Source: Marsupella aquatica (Eukaryota; Marchantiophyta). From it: a DNA stretch of 64,000 bases. The position numbers were made by a program, and so were the translations under genes. Shown here one piece after another: positions 23,466-35,431 of this stretch; the first letter of the stretch is position 1; every line of letters begins with the position of its first letter. Location: the NCBI GenBank assembly GCA_973895155.1, contig OZ316892.1:30070001-30134000 (forward strand), read 5' to 3'. The notes beneath the pieces were generated by a model. The model was not told the origin of the DNA and did not search any database. It saw nothing but the letters and a program-made list of their open reading frames with translations.

Positions 23466-25039
23466 GAGAATCGTCTTGGCTGAGAGGCGGTTTTCCTCTA
23501 CTCCCTCAGCTTACTCTGCCCTAGCCTGTCTCCCAATTCTTGCAGCAGCAGCAGCAGCCTACAAGTGCTAGTTGAGTGCAGAATTCACTTGATCGATAAG
23601 CGTAAATCGAAAGATTTCCTTAGAGCAGCGATTGGCTTAGAAGAAGAGGCAGAGTCAGCAGCAGCATTGGAGCTCGCTGCAAGCTTGGTCACATCCATCG
23701 AAGGAGCGAACGTCACTCGGCCCTTATACCATTCACCATTCCTTCTTCGTTTCTTCTTCTTCCTCTTCTTCGTCTTCGTCCTCTTTTTCTTCAACACAGC
23801 AGTAACAGAATCTTACTACACTTTCTCCAACCGCTACGACTACTGAATCTCCTTTTCAACTCGCTCCTCGGCCGCCGCACAACAGCTGTTGAATCCACTT
23901 TTCTAAAAATGCGCATTTCCTCCTCACATGCGGCCATGGTATGCTTCTCCAACGAGACCCTACAGCTGCTGCTCCTGCTGCTGTTTCTATTATGATCGTA
24001 CCACAAAAATAACACCACCACCTATCCAGACCGTCGTCATCGGAGAAACTAATCCTCAACTCTTTCTTCTGCGCGTTGATTGTTATTGCCGGCCTTCCTG
24101 ATGACGATGATGGTCAATTCAGCAACCTGATTACATATTGCCGATGTCCCGATCAGCAACGGGACAAGAGCCTGCTTGCTACTGTTGTAGACCTAGTAAC
24201 CAAGCATCTGCTGCGTGCTATACGGTACATCACAAGCAGGCAGGCAAGACGACTAAAATTCCTCCGTCGTCTTGCAAGCAAACTCCCACTCACCGCAGCG
24301 AGCTACAGTCGTGCTGCAATCTTCTTCGTTCGTCCTCTGGAGGACACTCTTTCCACAAACTTGCTCACCTCGGTCTCTCTCAAACCGCAAGGAGGACTCG
24401 AGTGATGGATAATTCATTCTTTGATTCGTTCGAAAATCGAACATCCTTTCTCACAAAGGCAGCAAGCGACGAGCGGGAACTGCAACCCGTAGAGAGCGAT
24501 TCAAACCAAAACCCGAACCAGTTTCAACCCAACGAAGTGAACGAACGCTCCTTCTGTCCCTTCACAGGAAACTCTGAGGTGGACTGAAAAGATAGTTATA
24601 CAACTACAGAATGATGCAGCAGAACGACAGAAATTGTACTGAAGACGGGACGCTATGGCTAAAGAAAGGAGGCAAAGTCCTCTCCAAAACACAGAGAAAG
24701 ACACGAGTCAACCAGGACGACGAGCGAAAGACACCTTTCTTTCCTTACTGGCGTGTTGTATTATTCACCGGGAAAAGAAAATACAGTACAGAAGAAAATC
24801 GCATGATTTGTACGTCAGGTAGCAAGAAAGGAGGAGAGCACAGAGGGGACAGGAACTCTTCTTCCCCTTCGTTCACCCCACATCTTTCCGGAGTCAGACC
24901 TTCTCCTTGACTGATCTTTCCTTCCTGCCCCAGCTGCCACCCTGCCGCTCCACGGACGTTCCTTCCTTCTCCTGTCTTACGTCCTGCGCAATCGATCAGC
25001 TTCCGATTACAATCCCCCCGTTGACCTGTGTGTATCAGA
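23466..25039. other. Upstream region of the trihelix-like gene
   Basis: Probably 5' UTR and promoter of the minus-strand gene. It contains a pyrimidine-rich tract with cttctt runs at 23740-23800. Small frames on both strands (for example 24138-24587 and 24611-24910 on the plus strand) show no recognisable domain. Confidence 0.45.
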
Positions 25040-25505
25040 TCACGGCCAATTCCTCCAGGCTAAGAAGTTTCGAGCTCCAAAATCGTCCCCGGTAATAACA
25101 ATACGGCCATTTCCACCAGGGCAAGAACATTTTGTGCTTCCAGATCGTCCCCGGCGAAGGCACATCAGTATTGCGGATGATGGATGCTGCGCGACGAAAT
25201 CTTCTGCCTGCTTGTTCTTGCACCACATCAAAGAGTCTCGACGAGCGGATGAAAGAGGCCGGAAGAATCCCGGTGTTGGAAAGAAACGCCGGCCAAGCAA
25301 AAAGCCGGGCGAAAAGATGTGCGCAAACCTTGGAAAGATACGGAAAGATAGTGAATGCAAGAAAGATGCGGCGGACATTGGGGCCATGGCTTTAGCAGCT
25401 TCGATCGTCGGCTCGGCCCCCGGTCCCAGCGTGGCAATAATTATGTTCGTTGCTCTTTGGGGCCGCACGCATCCATTATTTGATACTTTCCTTGTTACAA
25501 ATTAA
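25028..25505. other. Unrecognised open region with a diverged 61-bp tandem repeat
   Basis: A plus-strand frame ending at 25505 and a minus-strand frame 25468-25040 are both open over more than 350 bp. I recognise neither protein; the plus-strand frame is Lys/Arg-rich in its middle and ends with a hydrophobic AASIVG...IIMFVALWG stretch. Within it, 25043-25103 and 25104-25164 are diverged copies (cggccaattcctccagg... and cggccatttccaccagg..., both with atcgtccccgg). It could be a small gene fragment or chance. Confidence 0.3.
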
Positions 25506-25528
25506 ATAGTGTCTCCTGCCAAAAAAAA

Positions 25529-25685
25529 GCTCTCAATAATTTATTTATTTTGGTATTCTTTGGTCACATCATAGTACTAAAATATTAAGCCCCGCCCCAG
25601 GGGTTGCCAAAAATGCTCTCAATAATGATCTTATTTCTTTGGTATTCTTTGGTCACATCATAATAATACAATATCAAAGCCCCCC
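25529..25685. repeat. 86-bp tandem duplication
   Basis: gctctcaataat...ggtattctttggtcacatcata...atat(t/c)aagccc occurs at 25529 and again at 25615, an 86-bp step. AT-rich, non-coding. Confidence 0.8.
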
Positions 25686-26544
25686 AGAAAAGTTTGCTTG
25701 TAAGCCCGGATGAATTTCCAACTCCCCAATGAACTAACAGAGAGCATCAAAATTAGAGTTTTGTCTATAATGTGATCCGGAAATGGGGTCCTGACCATTT
25801 ATAACAGACTTTCAATTAGTTTCCAAATTGTCAATACATGTACGAGAGATGTCATTACCTTAAACCCAGTCCTGCCAACCACTAGCAATCCTCCAACAGT
25901 TTAGGGGATGTGAGCATACAAAGAATAAATGCCAAATAGTCCCAACTATTCCAGGGCATCCATATGAAGTGAGTGCACCAGTGAGAGTCCTTCAGCAAGG
26001 ATGTGCCACACATATACTTTGACCCAAGTTGAAAGATCACATGAAGACCATAGATGTCTCTAACGTCATTTCAATCAGTCTCAGAGAGTGTCGATCTCAT
26101 CCAAATCCAGGTTAATCGGGAGTGATCAGTCTTGTGGGATGAAGCACATGATCATATACTTTGCAATTAGCAACACCAAAATTCTTGATTGCCACATCCC
26201 ATCAGTCCAGTGCCACTGCCAGGACAAAGAATCAAAGTCACTACCTCAAAATGTTGAACTCTGTATCTACACAAAGAGAGTATGACGTAGGTTCATGAGT
26301 GGCTCAAGTGTTCCCTTGAGCAACTCAGTAGAATCTCTACATCAATCCAAGCTCCAGTAACAACAGACCAGATAATTGAACTCGCTTAGCTTCCTCACAC
26401 CTAACCTCCCTCCATATATAGCATGCTCATCCTGGAACATGCTTCATTTTTTGTTTTTTAGTGATATACAAGTGTTCTAATTAAAATATAAACAGGACAT
26501 TGACTAGGAAGTTTTACAGTCAATCTATGATATTGAAACTTGTG
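25686..26544. other. AT-rich intergenic stretch
   Basis: No gene, RNA or clear repeat recognised. Confidence 0.5.
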
Positions 26545-27025
26545 CAAATAAAGTACAAAAATAAAAGTACACATGTAAAGAAAAATAATAATGAACAGAA
26601 AAGATTAAGTTTATGGTATTGGGATGTGCACACAATGTACATGAGTAGAGATACTTATGTACTTACTTTAGGTAATGACACTCAAAATAATTAAAACCAT
26701 AAATTTAGTACACAAAATCATAAATTTAGTACACAAAACCATGAGTAATACTTAAAGACAAAAAGGTGTGCACATTATTTAGATCATTTCTTCTGTACTC
26801 ACGAGAATAAGGGCTAGCAATTCAACGAGCTTTGTTACAGGGTGGATGACCTTAAAATATAGCAAAGATTTAAAAAAAAATAGAGGGGTGCTAGAATAAA
26901 TTGGAAATCTAAATTATACAAGGGATGCACCTTGGTAAGACACATTGAAACAAAAATGCATAACAAAAGAAGTTTGAATAAGACAAAATACTGAAAGTTG
27001 CATTCACCATATAGCATATAGCAGC
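26545..27025. repeat. Dispersed repeat family, copy 2
   Basis: Same-orientation relative of 3343-3790, with a small internal duplication of the phrase cataaatttagtacacaaaa(t/c)cat at about 26698-26745. No coding content. Confidence 0.75.
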
Positions 27026-29860
27026 TTCAAAAAAATCTACCAGAATTTGTAAGTCCTTAGCAGAAAAGCATAAAATCCCTCTTGCATCTTAGGAGATTTT
27101 CCAATCCCCAACTACCAGGGATAGCAATATGATTAGGGCAAGAAAGTCAGGTTTTCCTGCACATTGTCCTAAGCACTCCAAAGATGCCCCGTATATACAA
27201 GCCTGTCAAATGATGGTGGAGTGTTTGAGTTACATTTTGTCAGTCATAGAGTACCCATGCGGAAGTCTTGTCTTGTGATCTGTACACTTAGTTTGTAAGT
27301 CCCAAAATCACAAATTACACCTATGCCCTCTCCAAGTTAGGATTCTCCAGCACACTTGTAAACTATTTGCTTAGTAGTGGATTTGAGTGACTTCTGAAGT
27401 CCTTCAGACCAAATCCCCCTTAGATTTTAGGCCTGGAAAACCTATCCCATGTGAATTAGAGGGATCCTGGCCCCACCTTGGTCATTGCCCCAAAGAAAGA
27501 CCAGGTATACTGCAATGATTTTCCTGGTCAATATTTCTGAGGATTTCAGGAACATCATATGGTAAATCAGTATTGCTTGCAGCACATGCATGATAAGAAG
27601 TACTCCCCCATTGAAAGAGAGAAAACTTGTTGACCAGGAAGAGACCTTTGCACCAATTCCGTCCAATCAAAAATAATGTTGTTGTGACATAGAAAGACTA
27701 AATCCAAGAGGGGCACCCAGGTACTGTTGCACCTCTCTTCATTCGCTTAGTTTAGTTTAGTATGCTATGGGATTTTAGTTACTTTTATCGTTATGGAAGA
27801 CTCGCAAGCTTAGTTGCCTGGTTGGTCTTCTTTGGGTTGTTCCCTTGTCTCCCCAACACCCTTTCTTGGGTCTCTTGCCTTTGGGATCATGTCTCCCGGT
27901 TTGGCGCTTTTATTCCTTGGCAATGTGCTGACAATGTGATATATGCTTAACAGATGATCTCAGTGAGAAGGTTACCATTGTTTTGTGCCACGTCTTCTTC
28001 CAGATTGGTTGGTGTGAAGTAGGCTACTCCTTATTCCAAATTGGCTACTTAGATGGAAAGGTTGGAATAGAGCGTACGAGGTATATAAGTCAGGTTTAGG
28101 GTTTGTGAGGCTTATCTCAAAATCAAGTCTTCTAAACACCGCACACTGACATGTGAATTGCTTTTGTGAAAACACAGTCTTTGTAAAGCAAGGTACTCGG
28201 TGTTCGTGTTCCTCTTGGCTGGAATGATATAAAAAATTAAGTGTTGTACTGGAACTTGTTGCTATGGAGTAGGTGTGGGACTAAGAGTATTAAATAATGG
28301 ATAACAAAGTGTTGCTAGCTGAGGTAGTTAGAATTCCGGAGTCCTATTGGGCTCGCAGGTGGAATTTATTTGACGGATTAATAGTTGCAGAGTACAAGGG
28401 GTTCCTTGGTTGTGAAGACAAGTACGATTTCTAGAAGGTCCTAGAAGGTGAATTGAATTTTTAATCATTAATAAATGTTTGAGCACTTATTAAGCTATGA
28501 CTTGAGTCTTTTGAAATTGAGCCCAGTTGGACTTCCATGTTTGCCAAAAGGCTTGAGTAGATTTTTGCAACCTGGATAGACTGCGGCAAACCCTCTTTCT
28601 GCTAAGACAGTACAGATTACACATATGAGTGCAACGTGGCAAGACAATGACAGAGACAATCAGCATAGGGTGAGCCATGAAATTCAGCATTTGGAAACTA
28701 TAGCTCACAAAAAACGCCCAGATATTTGTTGAGATTGAGAGGCGGGAGGGAAGAGAAGAGATCTGACTGCACGATAATGTCCTGAGTATTCTCAATAGCC
28801 ATAACTATGTGCATCACTCAAAGAAACATAAACTAAGACTGGGCAGATTTCATGTTCTTTAAGGTGACAAACAAAATATTGCAAATCAAAGATGCAACAG
28901 TTCATCTTTACCTCCATCCCTCTTTTTTCAACCTCACTTCTATTTACGCACCCCCATTAGCGGTCCTTTGCAAAATTCCTGGCTCCACAGCGCGCCACAT
29001 CATCATGGCACGCTGCAAACAGGAAGAGACTTGTTTTTGGATAAAATTAACTTCTGCATTCGTGTTTGTGACAAGTTTGTTGTAAAAACTAAGACGCCAT
29101 GCCGTAAAAAAGAATGTAAAAAAACTGACATGGAAATCAAAAGACAAAAAGATTGAGGCAAAATTGCTCCCAATAACTGTTTTATTTACATTTTGATTTT
29201 ATTCAAAACATAAAATTTTCCCAGTAGCAATTTTTGATTTGACATTGCTAAGTCAAATCAGAATGAAAACTCACGTATAATATGGCGTTAGAAAGATCTT
29301 GAAGAGACAGTCCTGATGAGCTCAGCATTGTCATCATTCGATAAGAATTGAGTAAATAATTTGAAAAAGAGATTTTACCTGTGATTTCATAGTCTCTAAC
29401 GTGAATAGAACTCTTTGTTGTACAACCCCTGAAATGTTTACCCCTTCCATGAGAATGAACCTAAAATTGACAGATTTTATCGAGTACTAAGGAGATTATG
29501 AATTTTAGAATTTCTTTAGCTTTTAATGAACTTAACATTGATAGATTTTGTTGAGTTCTAAGTAGACTATAAGTTTCCAATGTTCTTTAGCTTTCCAATG
29601 AGTGTAACATTGGGAGGTTTTATCAAGTACTAAAGTGGTCATGAGTTTCTAACATTCTCTAGCTTTTGATCGATTCCAAATTCCACAATTGGAGATTTGT
29701 TTCCATGAAAGTTTTTGTCTTAAATGATTATGCAAAGTTATTGATTTGATGACACCGATGACTTCTCTCTCTTCGTCTATCTACGTGTAGGAATTGAAAG
29801 TGATTACTTTTGATGCAATTTGAAAGCATCCAGCATCCCTTCGATATCGTGGAGGAAACC
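27026..29860. other. AT-rich intergenic stretch
   Basis: No credible gene. 27850-27945 (cttgcctttgggatcatgtctcccgg...) weakly resembles 43950-44010 (cttgcctttggtatcctgtttcctgg...), suggesting another dispersed repeat. Other short frames look random. Confidence 0.45.
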
Positions 29861-29989
29861 ATTGAGCATTGTTTTGCTGAAGTGGGCAATTAAGCTACCC
29901 ACACATTAAACAATAGTTCACAATGCAACTAGTTTTGCGATTGATGTTAATTATGGTTGCCTTGGTAAGTTTGGCAATTGTTTCAAGTG

Positions 29990-30350
29990 TCAAACATTGA
30001 CTTGTCCATTTTTGAATTTTTTTTCTTTTCATTTGGAGGTCCATCTAGGCTTCAGTGTCTAGATAGCTCAAACATTGACTTGTCCATTTTTTATTTTTAT
30101 TTTTTTGATTTGGAGGTCCATCTAGGCTTCAGTTTCTAGATAACTGCCTCTAAAATAACATGGAGTCCATGGATTAATTTGTCTTTGTGGAGAGTCACTC
30201 TTAATTTTTCTATTTTGTGAGTCACTCTTAGTTTTGTCCTTATTTAGAGGCAACTAGCCCAACTAGTCACTCTTTGTTTTCTAGTTTGTCTGTATCAAGA
30301 GACTCTTAGTTTTGTCCTTATTTAGAGGCAACTAGCCCAACTACCTGTTC
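29990..30350. repeat. Two neighbouring short tandem duplications
   Basis: An approximately 78-bp unit (caaacattgacttgtccatttt...ggaggtccatctaggcttcagt) occurs at 29991 and 30069. An approximately 76-bp spaced pair (cttagttttgtccttatttagaggcaactagcccaacta) occurs at about 30226 and 30305. AT-rich and non-coding. Confidence 0.8.
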
Positions 30351-30370
30351 CTTGAAGGTTAATAGAGACA

Positions 30371-31179
30371 AAGACAAAAGAATTTGCAAAAAGACATCCT
30401 AAGTATGGTATTTCCTTGGGGTTGATTATCAAAAGTCTTAGGAAATATGTGCGATCCAAAATAGGTATTTTTGATAGAAATTAACTAAATTTTTAAAAAG
30501 CATAGGAGACAACAGAAGGTATTATAAACTCATGTTTATAGAATATTCTCTCATATATATCTTTTATAAAGTAAAAGAGGTTATTAATGTTGAAAATAGA
30601 GAATATTCTAGATCTATTTATATTAGGCTAGGATTGCACGTGGTACCCCAAAATATACACTTAGTTAACCTTCCGAGGGTATTTCCTTTTCATCTTTGCC
30701 CCATCCAATGTATTTTTAAGGATTTTACTTTTTCGCCAAAGTGGCGAATGTCCAGTGTGTGAAGGAGAAGATGCTTAAAATAATATGAGCAAGAGTTTAC
30801 AACAATCTTGTGTGTACCTTGTCATAATGTACTACAAGTAGAGCCAAACCCACCCGCTAGCCATGCGGGACTCCAGGTTTATACACATAGCAAAAACCTT
30901 GTCCAATGCGTCAACATGCAAACCGGCATTGCTCCACTCTCACATCATAGCCATACTCACATGACAAGACTCTACTAGTGTTGGAAGGCTCAACTTGGAA
31001 GAATGAGGCCCCAATCCTCATTCTCCAAGGTATGCCCCCTTCCTTGGCACAACAAGTGGTGACCCAAGTGAATGGGTCATCCCTACCAGGTGACATGCTA
31101 CTACAAGTCACCCTCCTAAACACACACACACACACACACACAACAAAGCAACTTAGCAAACAATTAGCAAAGTTGCACA
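30371..31179. other. Intergenic stretch ending in a CA microsatellite
   Basis: No gene seen. Contains (CA)n at about 31119-31142. The right end grades into the older copia remnant. Confidence 0.5.
31119..31142. repeat. (CA)n microsatellite
   Basis: Eleven to twelve uninterrupted CA units. Confidence 0.95.
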
Positions 31180-31300
31180 TAATGTAATATGGGGTGATAT
31201 GCTGGTACTGGTGTTGGGGCTGGCGCTGGTTCATGACCATACTCATGCTCAATCTCTCCCTCAATCCTATCAGCATCCAACATTTATGTCATCATCTTCC
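31180..31300 (-). pseudogene. Older copia remnant, left piece (downstream part)
   Basis: On the minus strand this reads an acidic then Pro/Ala-rich stretch (DRIEGEIEHEYGHEPAPAP...) of the kind that links integrase to reverse transcriptase in copia polyproteins. It is continuous in frame with the piece at 37807-38088 once the younger element and one copy of its target duplication are taken out, with one stop near the join. Confidence 0.65.
31296..31300. repeat. 5-bp target site duplication, left
   Basis: cttcc immediately before the left LTR; the same cttcc follows the right LTR at 37802-37806. Confidence 0.9.
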
Positions 31301-31721
31301 TGTTGGGTATTTACTCTTATGTCTAGGTTAGGTATGACGTGGTTGGTACAACAACGTGGGTTGGTACAACTACGTGGTTAGGTACAACTACGTGATTAGG
31401 TACAACTATGTGGTTAGGTACAACTACGTGATTAGGTACAACTATGTGGTTAGGTACAACTAAGTTGCACACTATATCATAAGAGGCATGTGTGCTTGGA
31501 GAGGTAGGACCAAGGCTCATTGTTATGGAGCCACTTGAGAGATAGGGAGAGCTTACACTGTGGAGACTCGGTATAGCCGACGGGCTTAGAGTTCAGTAAA
31601 GCTCTCTTGTGTGTTCCCGTGGACGTAGCCTCAAGGAGGTGAACCACGTATCTCTTGTGTCAACTATTGTGCGTTGGATGGTTCATGGGCTTGTCGTTGC
31701 GATCGTCGTCTATGCTCAACA
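31301..31721 (+). repeat. Left LTR of the copia element
   Basis: 421 bp, TG...CA ends. Bases 31329-31463 hold about seven tandem copies of an 18-bp unit ggtacaactacgtggtta, with ACGTG or ATGTG cores. The rest presumably carries the promoter, polyadenylation signal and R region. Confidence 0.95.
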
Positions 31722-31723
31722 AT

Positions 31724-31735
31724 TGGTATCAGAGC
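31724..31735 (+). other. Primer-binding site (initiator Met tRNA)
   Basis: tggtatcagagc starts three bases after the left LTR and is the usual plant copia/gypsy primer site complementary to the tRNA-iMet 3' end. Confidence 0.9.
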
Positions 31736-32878
31736 ATGCTTGGGAGGTGACGTGTGTTCGTGACGGGATTTCATGACGGTTTTTCCAGCGTTGAGTGTTG
31801 GTGGATTTTCCAGAGTTCCATCGCATGGAACTTGGAGTTTATGGGCTCAACGGATAGATCAGGGCAAGAGCTTTCTAACGGTGTGAAGAAATCGTTGAAC
31901 GGAGCTCGTGGTGCAGAGAGATCTAAGTTTTCGTCGTTCTGGATTTTGTGAAGAAAGTTGGCAATCGACTCGGAGGGAGAAGCGTCAAGTGTTTTGACTC
32001 AACGGAGAGATTGAGGCAAGACGATTGTTTTTGAGTCCGGGATTGGCTCTTTGATGCAAAGAGGAAGGCTAAGCAAAATCAATTACCTTGTTGGACTTGG
32101 TGACGGCACCAAGTGCAATTGATCAACATTCGTTGTTGACAAGGTACCATTTTTTTCTCTTTGAAAAACTGATTCGAAATTGGCTATGGCAATTGAGAGT
32201 AATCTGTCATCTTTACCAATTTTTTTCTCCCTCGTTCTTTCCTCGTTTTGGGTGCTTCTTATATCGATCTTCATCGCCTCGGAGTCTAGTTTCCAAATCT
32301 GAAATCGGATCTTGATTTCGTCAAAACCCGAGTGAGATATCTTGCGTTTGGTGTCGAGGGGTACATTCTGCCGTGTGTATTTTCTGCGCGCGCGACCAGA
32401 TTTCGACGACGAAGGGTGGTAGGGGGTTTTGGGGGTTCGAGGACACATGTCAGCCCCTCGATTGTTCTTCCAAAATTCACACAGGGCCTGTACAAGGGTC
32501 ATAGAATATTCCAAAAAACCAGAGAGCTATTTTTTGACCGTCCGACAAAGATTTCATCCGCCGAACGGTAACTTTTTTGGTTATTTTTCGGCGAGGTCGT
32601 AGCCATTGAAGTTGGCAATGCAGCGCACCAATCACATCGCAATTCCGACAACGGGTTGTACTTGGTATTTCGGTTATTCCCTGAGGTGGTCAAAACGGGG
32701 GAGTTTCCCAAGGTTTTACCCACCTCGACCGAAATTTGAATAACTTTTTTTTTGTCAAATTTCGATTTTGATTTCGGTTTTCAGTATTGGACTCCTAGCT
32801 TTGTGGGCTACGCGGCGGTGTTGAGTTTTGAGTTTTTTGAGAAGTTGTGAAAAACAACATTTTTTGTGATTTTCTCAT

Positions 32879-33919
32879 ATGAGTGATTCGGAGGAGTTTT
32901 TCGAAGACATGGAACTTGAAGCACGAGGATCACCGCGGAGGTTTCAGGGGCAGAGAGAGGAGCAGGAGGAAGAGCACGTGACACTGATACCATCACCGGT
33001 GCGGCGTGTGGTGGAGGAAGTAGTACTACTACCGTAGCTCACGGTAGTGCCAAAGAAGAAGATGGGGACTTTCAAGCTTGGGGGACCCAAGTATGAAGTG
33101 ACAAAGTATGATGGGCGCTCTGACTGCTTGCTATGGGAGAAGCAGGTGAAGGGAGTGCTTTATGCGTCAGGGATGGGCCAACTGCTGAGCCCTCGTGAAG
33201 ACGATGTTGATGAGAAACAATGGGACCGCATGCAGGAGCAGGGAGTGTGGTGTGTTACACTCTATCTCATGCCTCCCATCATCAAGCAGTTGGGTGCACA
33301 TAAGGATTGCATGTCCTTGTTTGCGGAATTGCAGAGCAAGTATCACGGCAAGGAGTTATCGAACCGGCTTTACACTTCCTACAAACTGATGAGTTTCAGG
33401 ATGAAGGAATCTGGTACGAAGTTGCAAGACCATGTGGATGCTTTCAACGACATGGTCGTTGACTTGGAAAACCTTGGGGAGACTTTGAATGATGAGACGA
33501 AGGCTCTGCAGCTTCTTAGTTCATTGCCTCCATCTTACCAGTCCCTATCACGAGTGTTGTTGCATCGTGATAGGGATACCATTTCATACAATGACGTGGT
33601 AAGTTCTCTGCTTAGTGATGATCTTCAGCAGAAGATGCACATCACGTCACAGCCTTCATCATCTGGTGCTGCCCTCAATGTTAACCGTGGGAGGAGTATG
33701 CAGCGACCAACTGGGGACCGTAAAACCCAGTTTAGATCTAAATCCAGATCTAAATCCAAGGGTAAATCCCCTCAGAGGAGGCAGGTGACATGTTGGAAGT
33801 GCAACCAAGTTGGACACTTCAAGTGAGACTGTAAGGGAAAGGCAGCGGAAACTTCATCGGCAAATGTGGCTAGGGCTGATGGAGAAGCTGATTTACTCAA
33901 TGATGAGTATGTTTTATGA
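32879..33919 (+). pseudogene. copia gag with in-frame stops
   Basis: An ATG at 32879 opens a frame (MSDSEEFFEDMELEA...) that meets TAG at 33035-33037 and continues, in the same frame, through ATG 33062 (MGTFKLGG...). The central part is a copia gag (UBN2-type) domain with KYDG, LWEKQV, LQSKYHGKELSNRLY and ALQLLSSLP-like motifs. It ends in a CCHC zinc knuckle whose C-W-K-C...H spacing is kept, but a TGA at 33824-33826 falls between the H and the last C. A further TGA lies at 33917-33919. Gag would form the RNA-packaging particle. Confidence 0.9.
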
Positions 33920-35431
33920 AGTCGGGGGTATGCCCTGTGCACGTCATCTAGGAGAGCAGATGATGTGTGGATTCTTGATTATGCTTGCTCTTTTCATATT
34001 TGTTACATTCGTGAGTTTTTCAGTTCTTACTCTGTTTCAAACGGTTTAGTTCTGATGGGAAATGATCACTCCTGTCAAATTGAGGGAATTGGGTCTGTGA
34101 AGATTCAAATGTTTGATGGCGCTGTGCGCACAGTGTCCGGAGTCAGGTATGTACCTGGCATGCGTAAGAATCTGATTTCACTCGGTGTGTTAGATTCAAA
34201 TGGTCATCAATGGAGCGTTATTGATGGTGAACTTCAAGTCAGGTCGGGAGAGACAGTGATTTTGAAGGGGAGTAGACAAAAGAATTTGTATGTGTTACAG
34301 GGTAATACTGTATGTGGAGAGGCCAATGTAACCAAGTCTCACGAGGAGATGACTCAACTGTGGCATTCACGGCTAGGCCACATGAGTGAGAAGGGTTTGG
34401 CTATCTTACGGAAGAATGGACTCATTTTTGATTTGCAATCTTGTAAATTAGAGTTTTGTGAGCATTGCATTCTTGGAAAGCAGCATCGTCGTGCTTTTGG
34501 TGTTGGAACTCATCGTTCCAAAGCGGTTCTTGAGTACATACATAGTGACGTGTGGGGTCCATCCCCGACTCCCTCACACTCTGGAAAGTTGTACTATGTA
34601 TCATTTATTGATGATTACTCAAGATTTGTGTGGATTTATTTCATGACGCATAAGTCTGATGTCTTGTCCATTTTTAAGAAGTGGAAGGCCCAGGTGGAGA
34701 ATCAGACTGGAAACACGATCAAGTGTTTGGATACAAGGGTGAAGAGTCTGAGGTCAGACAACGGCGGGGAGTACACTTCAATAGAATTTGAAGAGTACTG
34801 TTCAGAATAGGGGATAACTCGCCATCTCACCACAGTTTATATTCTGCAGCAGAATGGTGTCGCTGAGAGGCTCAATCGGACACTGTTGGAGCGGTCACGG
34901 AGTATGTTGAGCCAATCAGGTTTACCACAAGAATTTTGGGCAGAAGCTGTCAATACCGCAGCTTATTTGGTAAATCTTTCTCCTTCTAGTGCTATCAATT
35001 TCAAAACGCCGTTTGAGATGCGCTATAAGCGGCAAACAGACTATCATGGCTTGGTAGTTTTTGGAAGTGATTCATATGCTCTCACACCGAAGCAGAATAG
35101 GACCAAGTTGGATCCTACCTCCAGGAAATGTGTTTTTCTTGGGTACCAGAGTGGTGTGAAAGCCTATAGGCTATGGGATCCTATTGCCTGTAAGCTCGTT
35201 GTCAGTAGGGATGTTTCCTTCAATGAATCCAGATTATTGAAGGAGGGGGAGAATACTCAGGTCTCCCGTACTGACAAAGGAAAATCTCCTATCCCGGATC
35301 TCGTTGAGGGGGAGATTGGTTATGAGGTGCATGACCGGAGAGAAGGAGTTGCTCCAATTATGGAGCTGGTTCCTGTGCCAGAGGAACCAGAGGAGTTTGT
35401 TGATGCTGGTGAGCAGAGTGGATGCTGTTGA
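33920..35431 (+). pseudogene. copia protease and integrase with a stop and altered protease site
   Basis: Same frame as gag. The protease core reads WILDYACSFH where the family normally has D-S/T-G after WxL, so the catalytic loop is probably dead. The integrase zinc finger (LWHSRLGHMS...CEHC), the first Asp (HSDVWGP), second Asp (SDNGGEY) and Glu (QNGVAERLNR) are all present, but a TAG at 34808-34810 interrupts the core. After the integrase C-terminal domain (CVFLGYQSGVKAYRLWDP) the frame closes at 35431. Confidence 0.9.

Noticed and set aside
31323-31520. Minus-strand frame with repeated VVPNHVVVPNHI
   Set aside because: It is the translation of the 18-bp LTR tandem repeat and appears identically in both LTRs.
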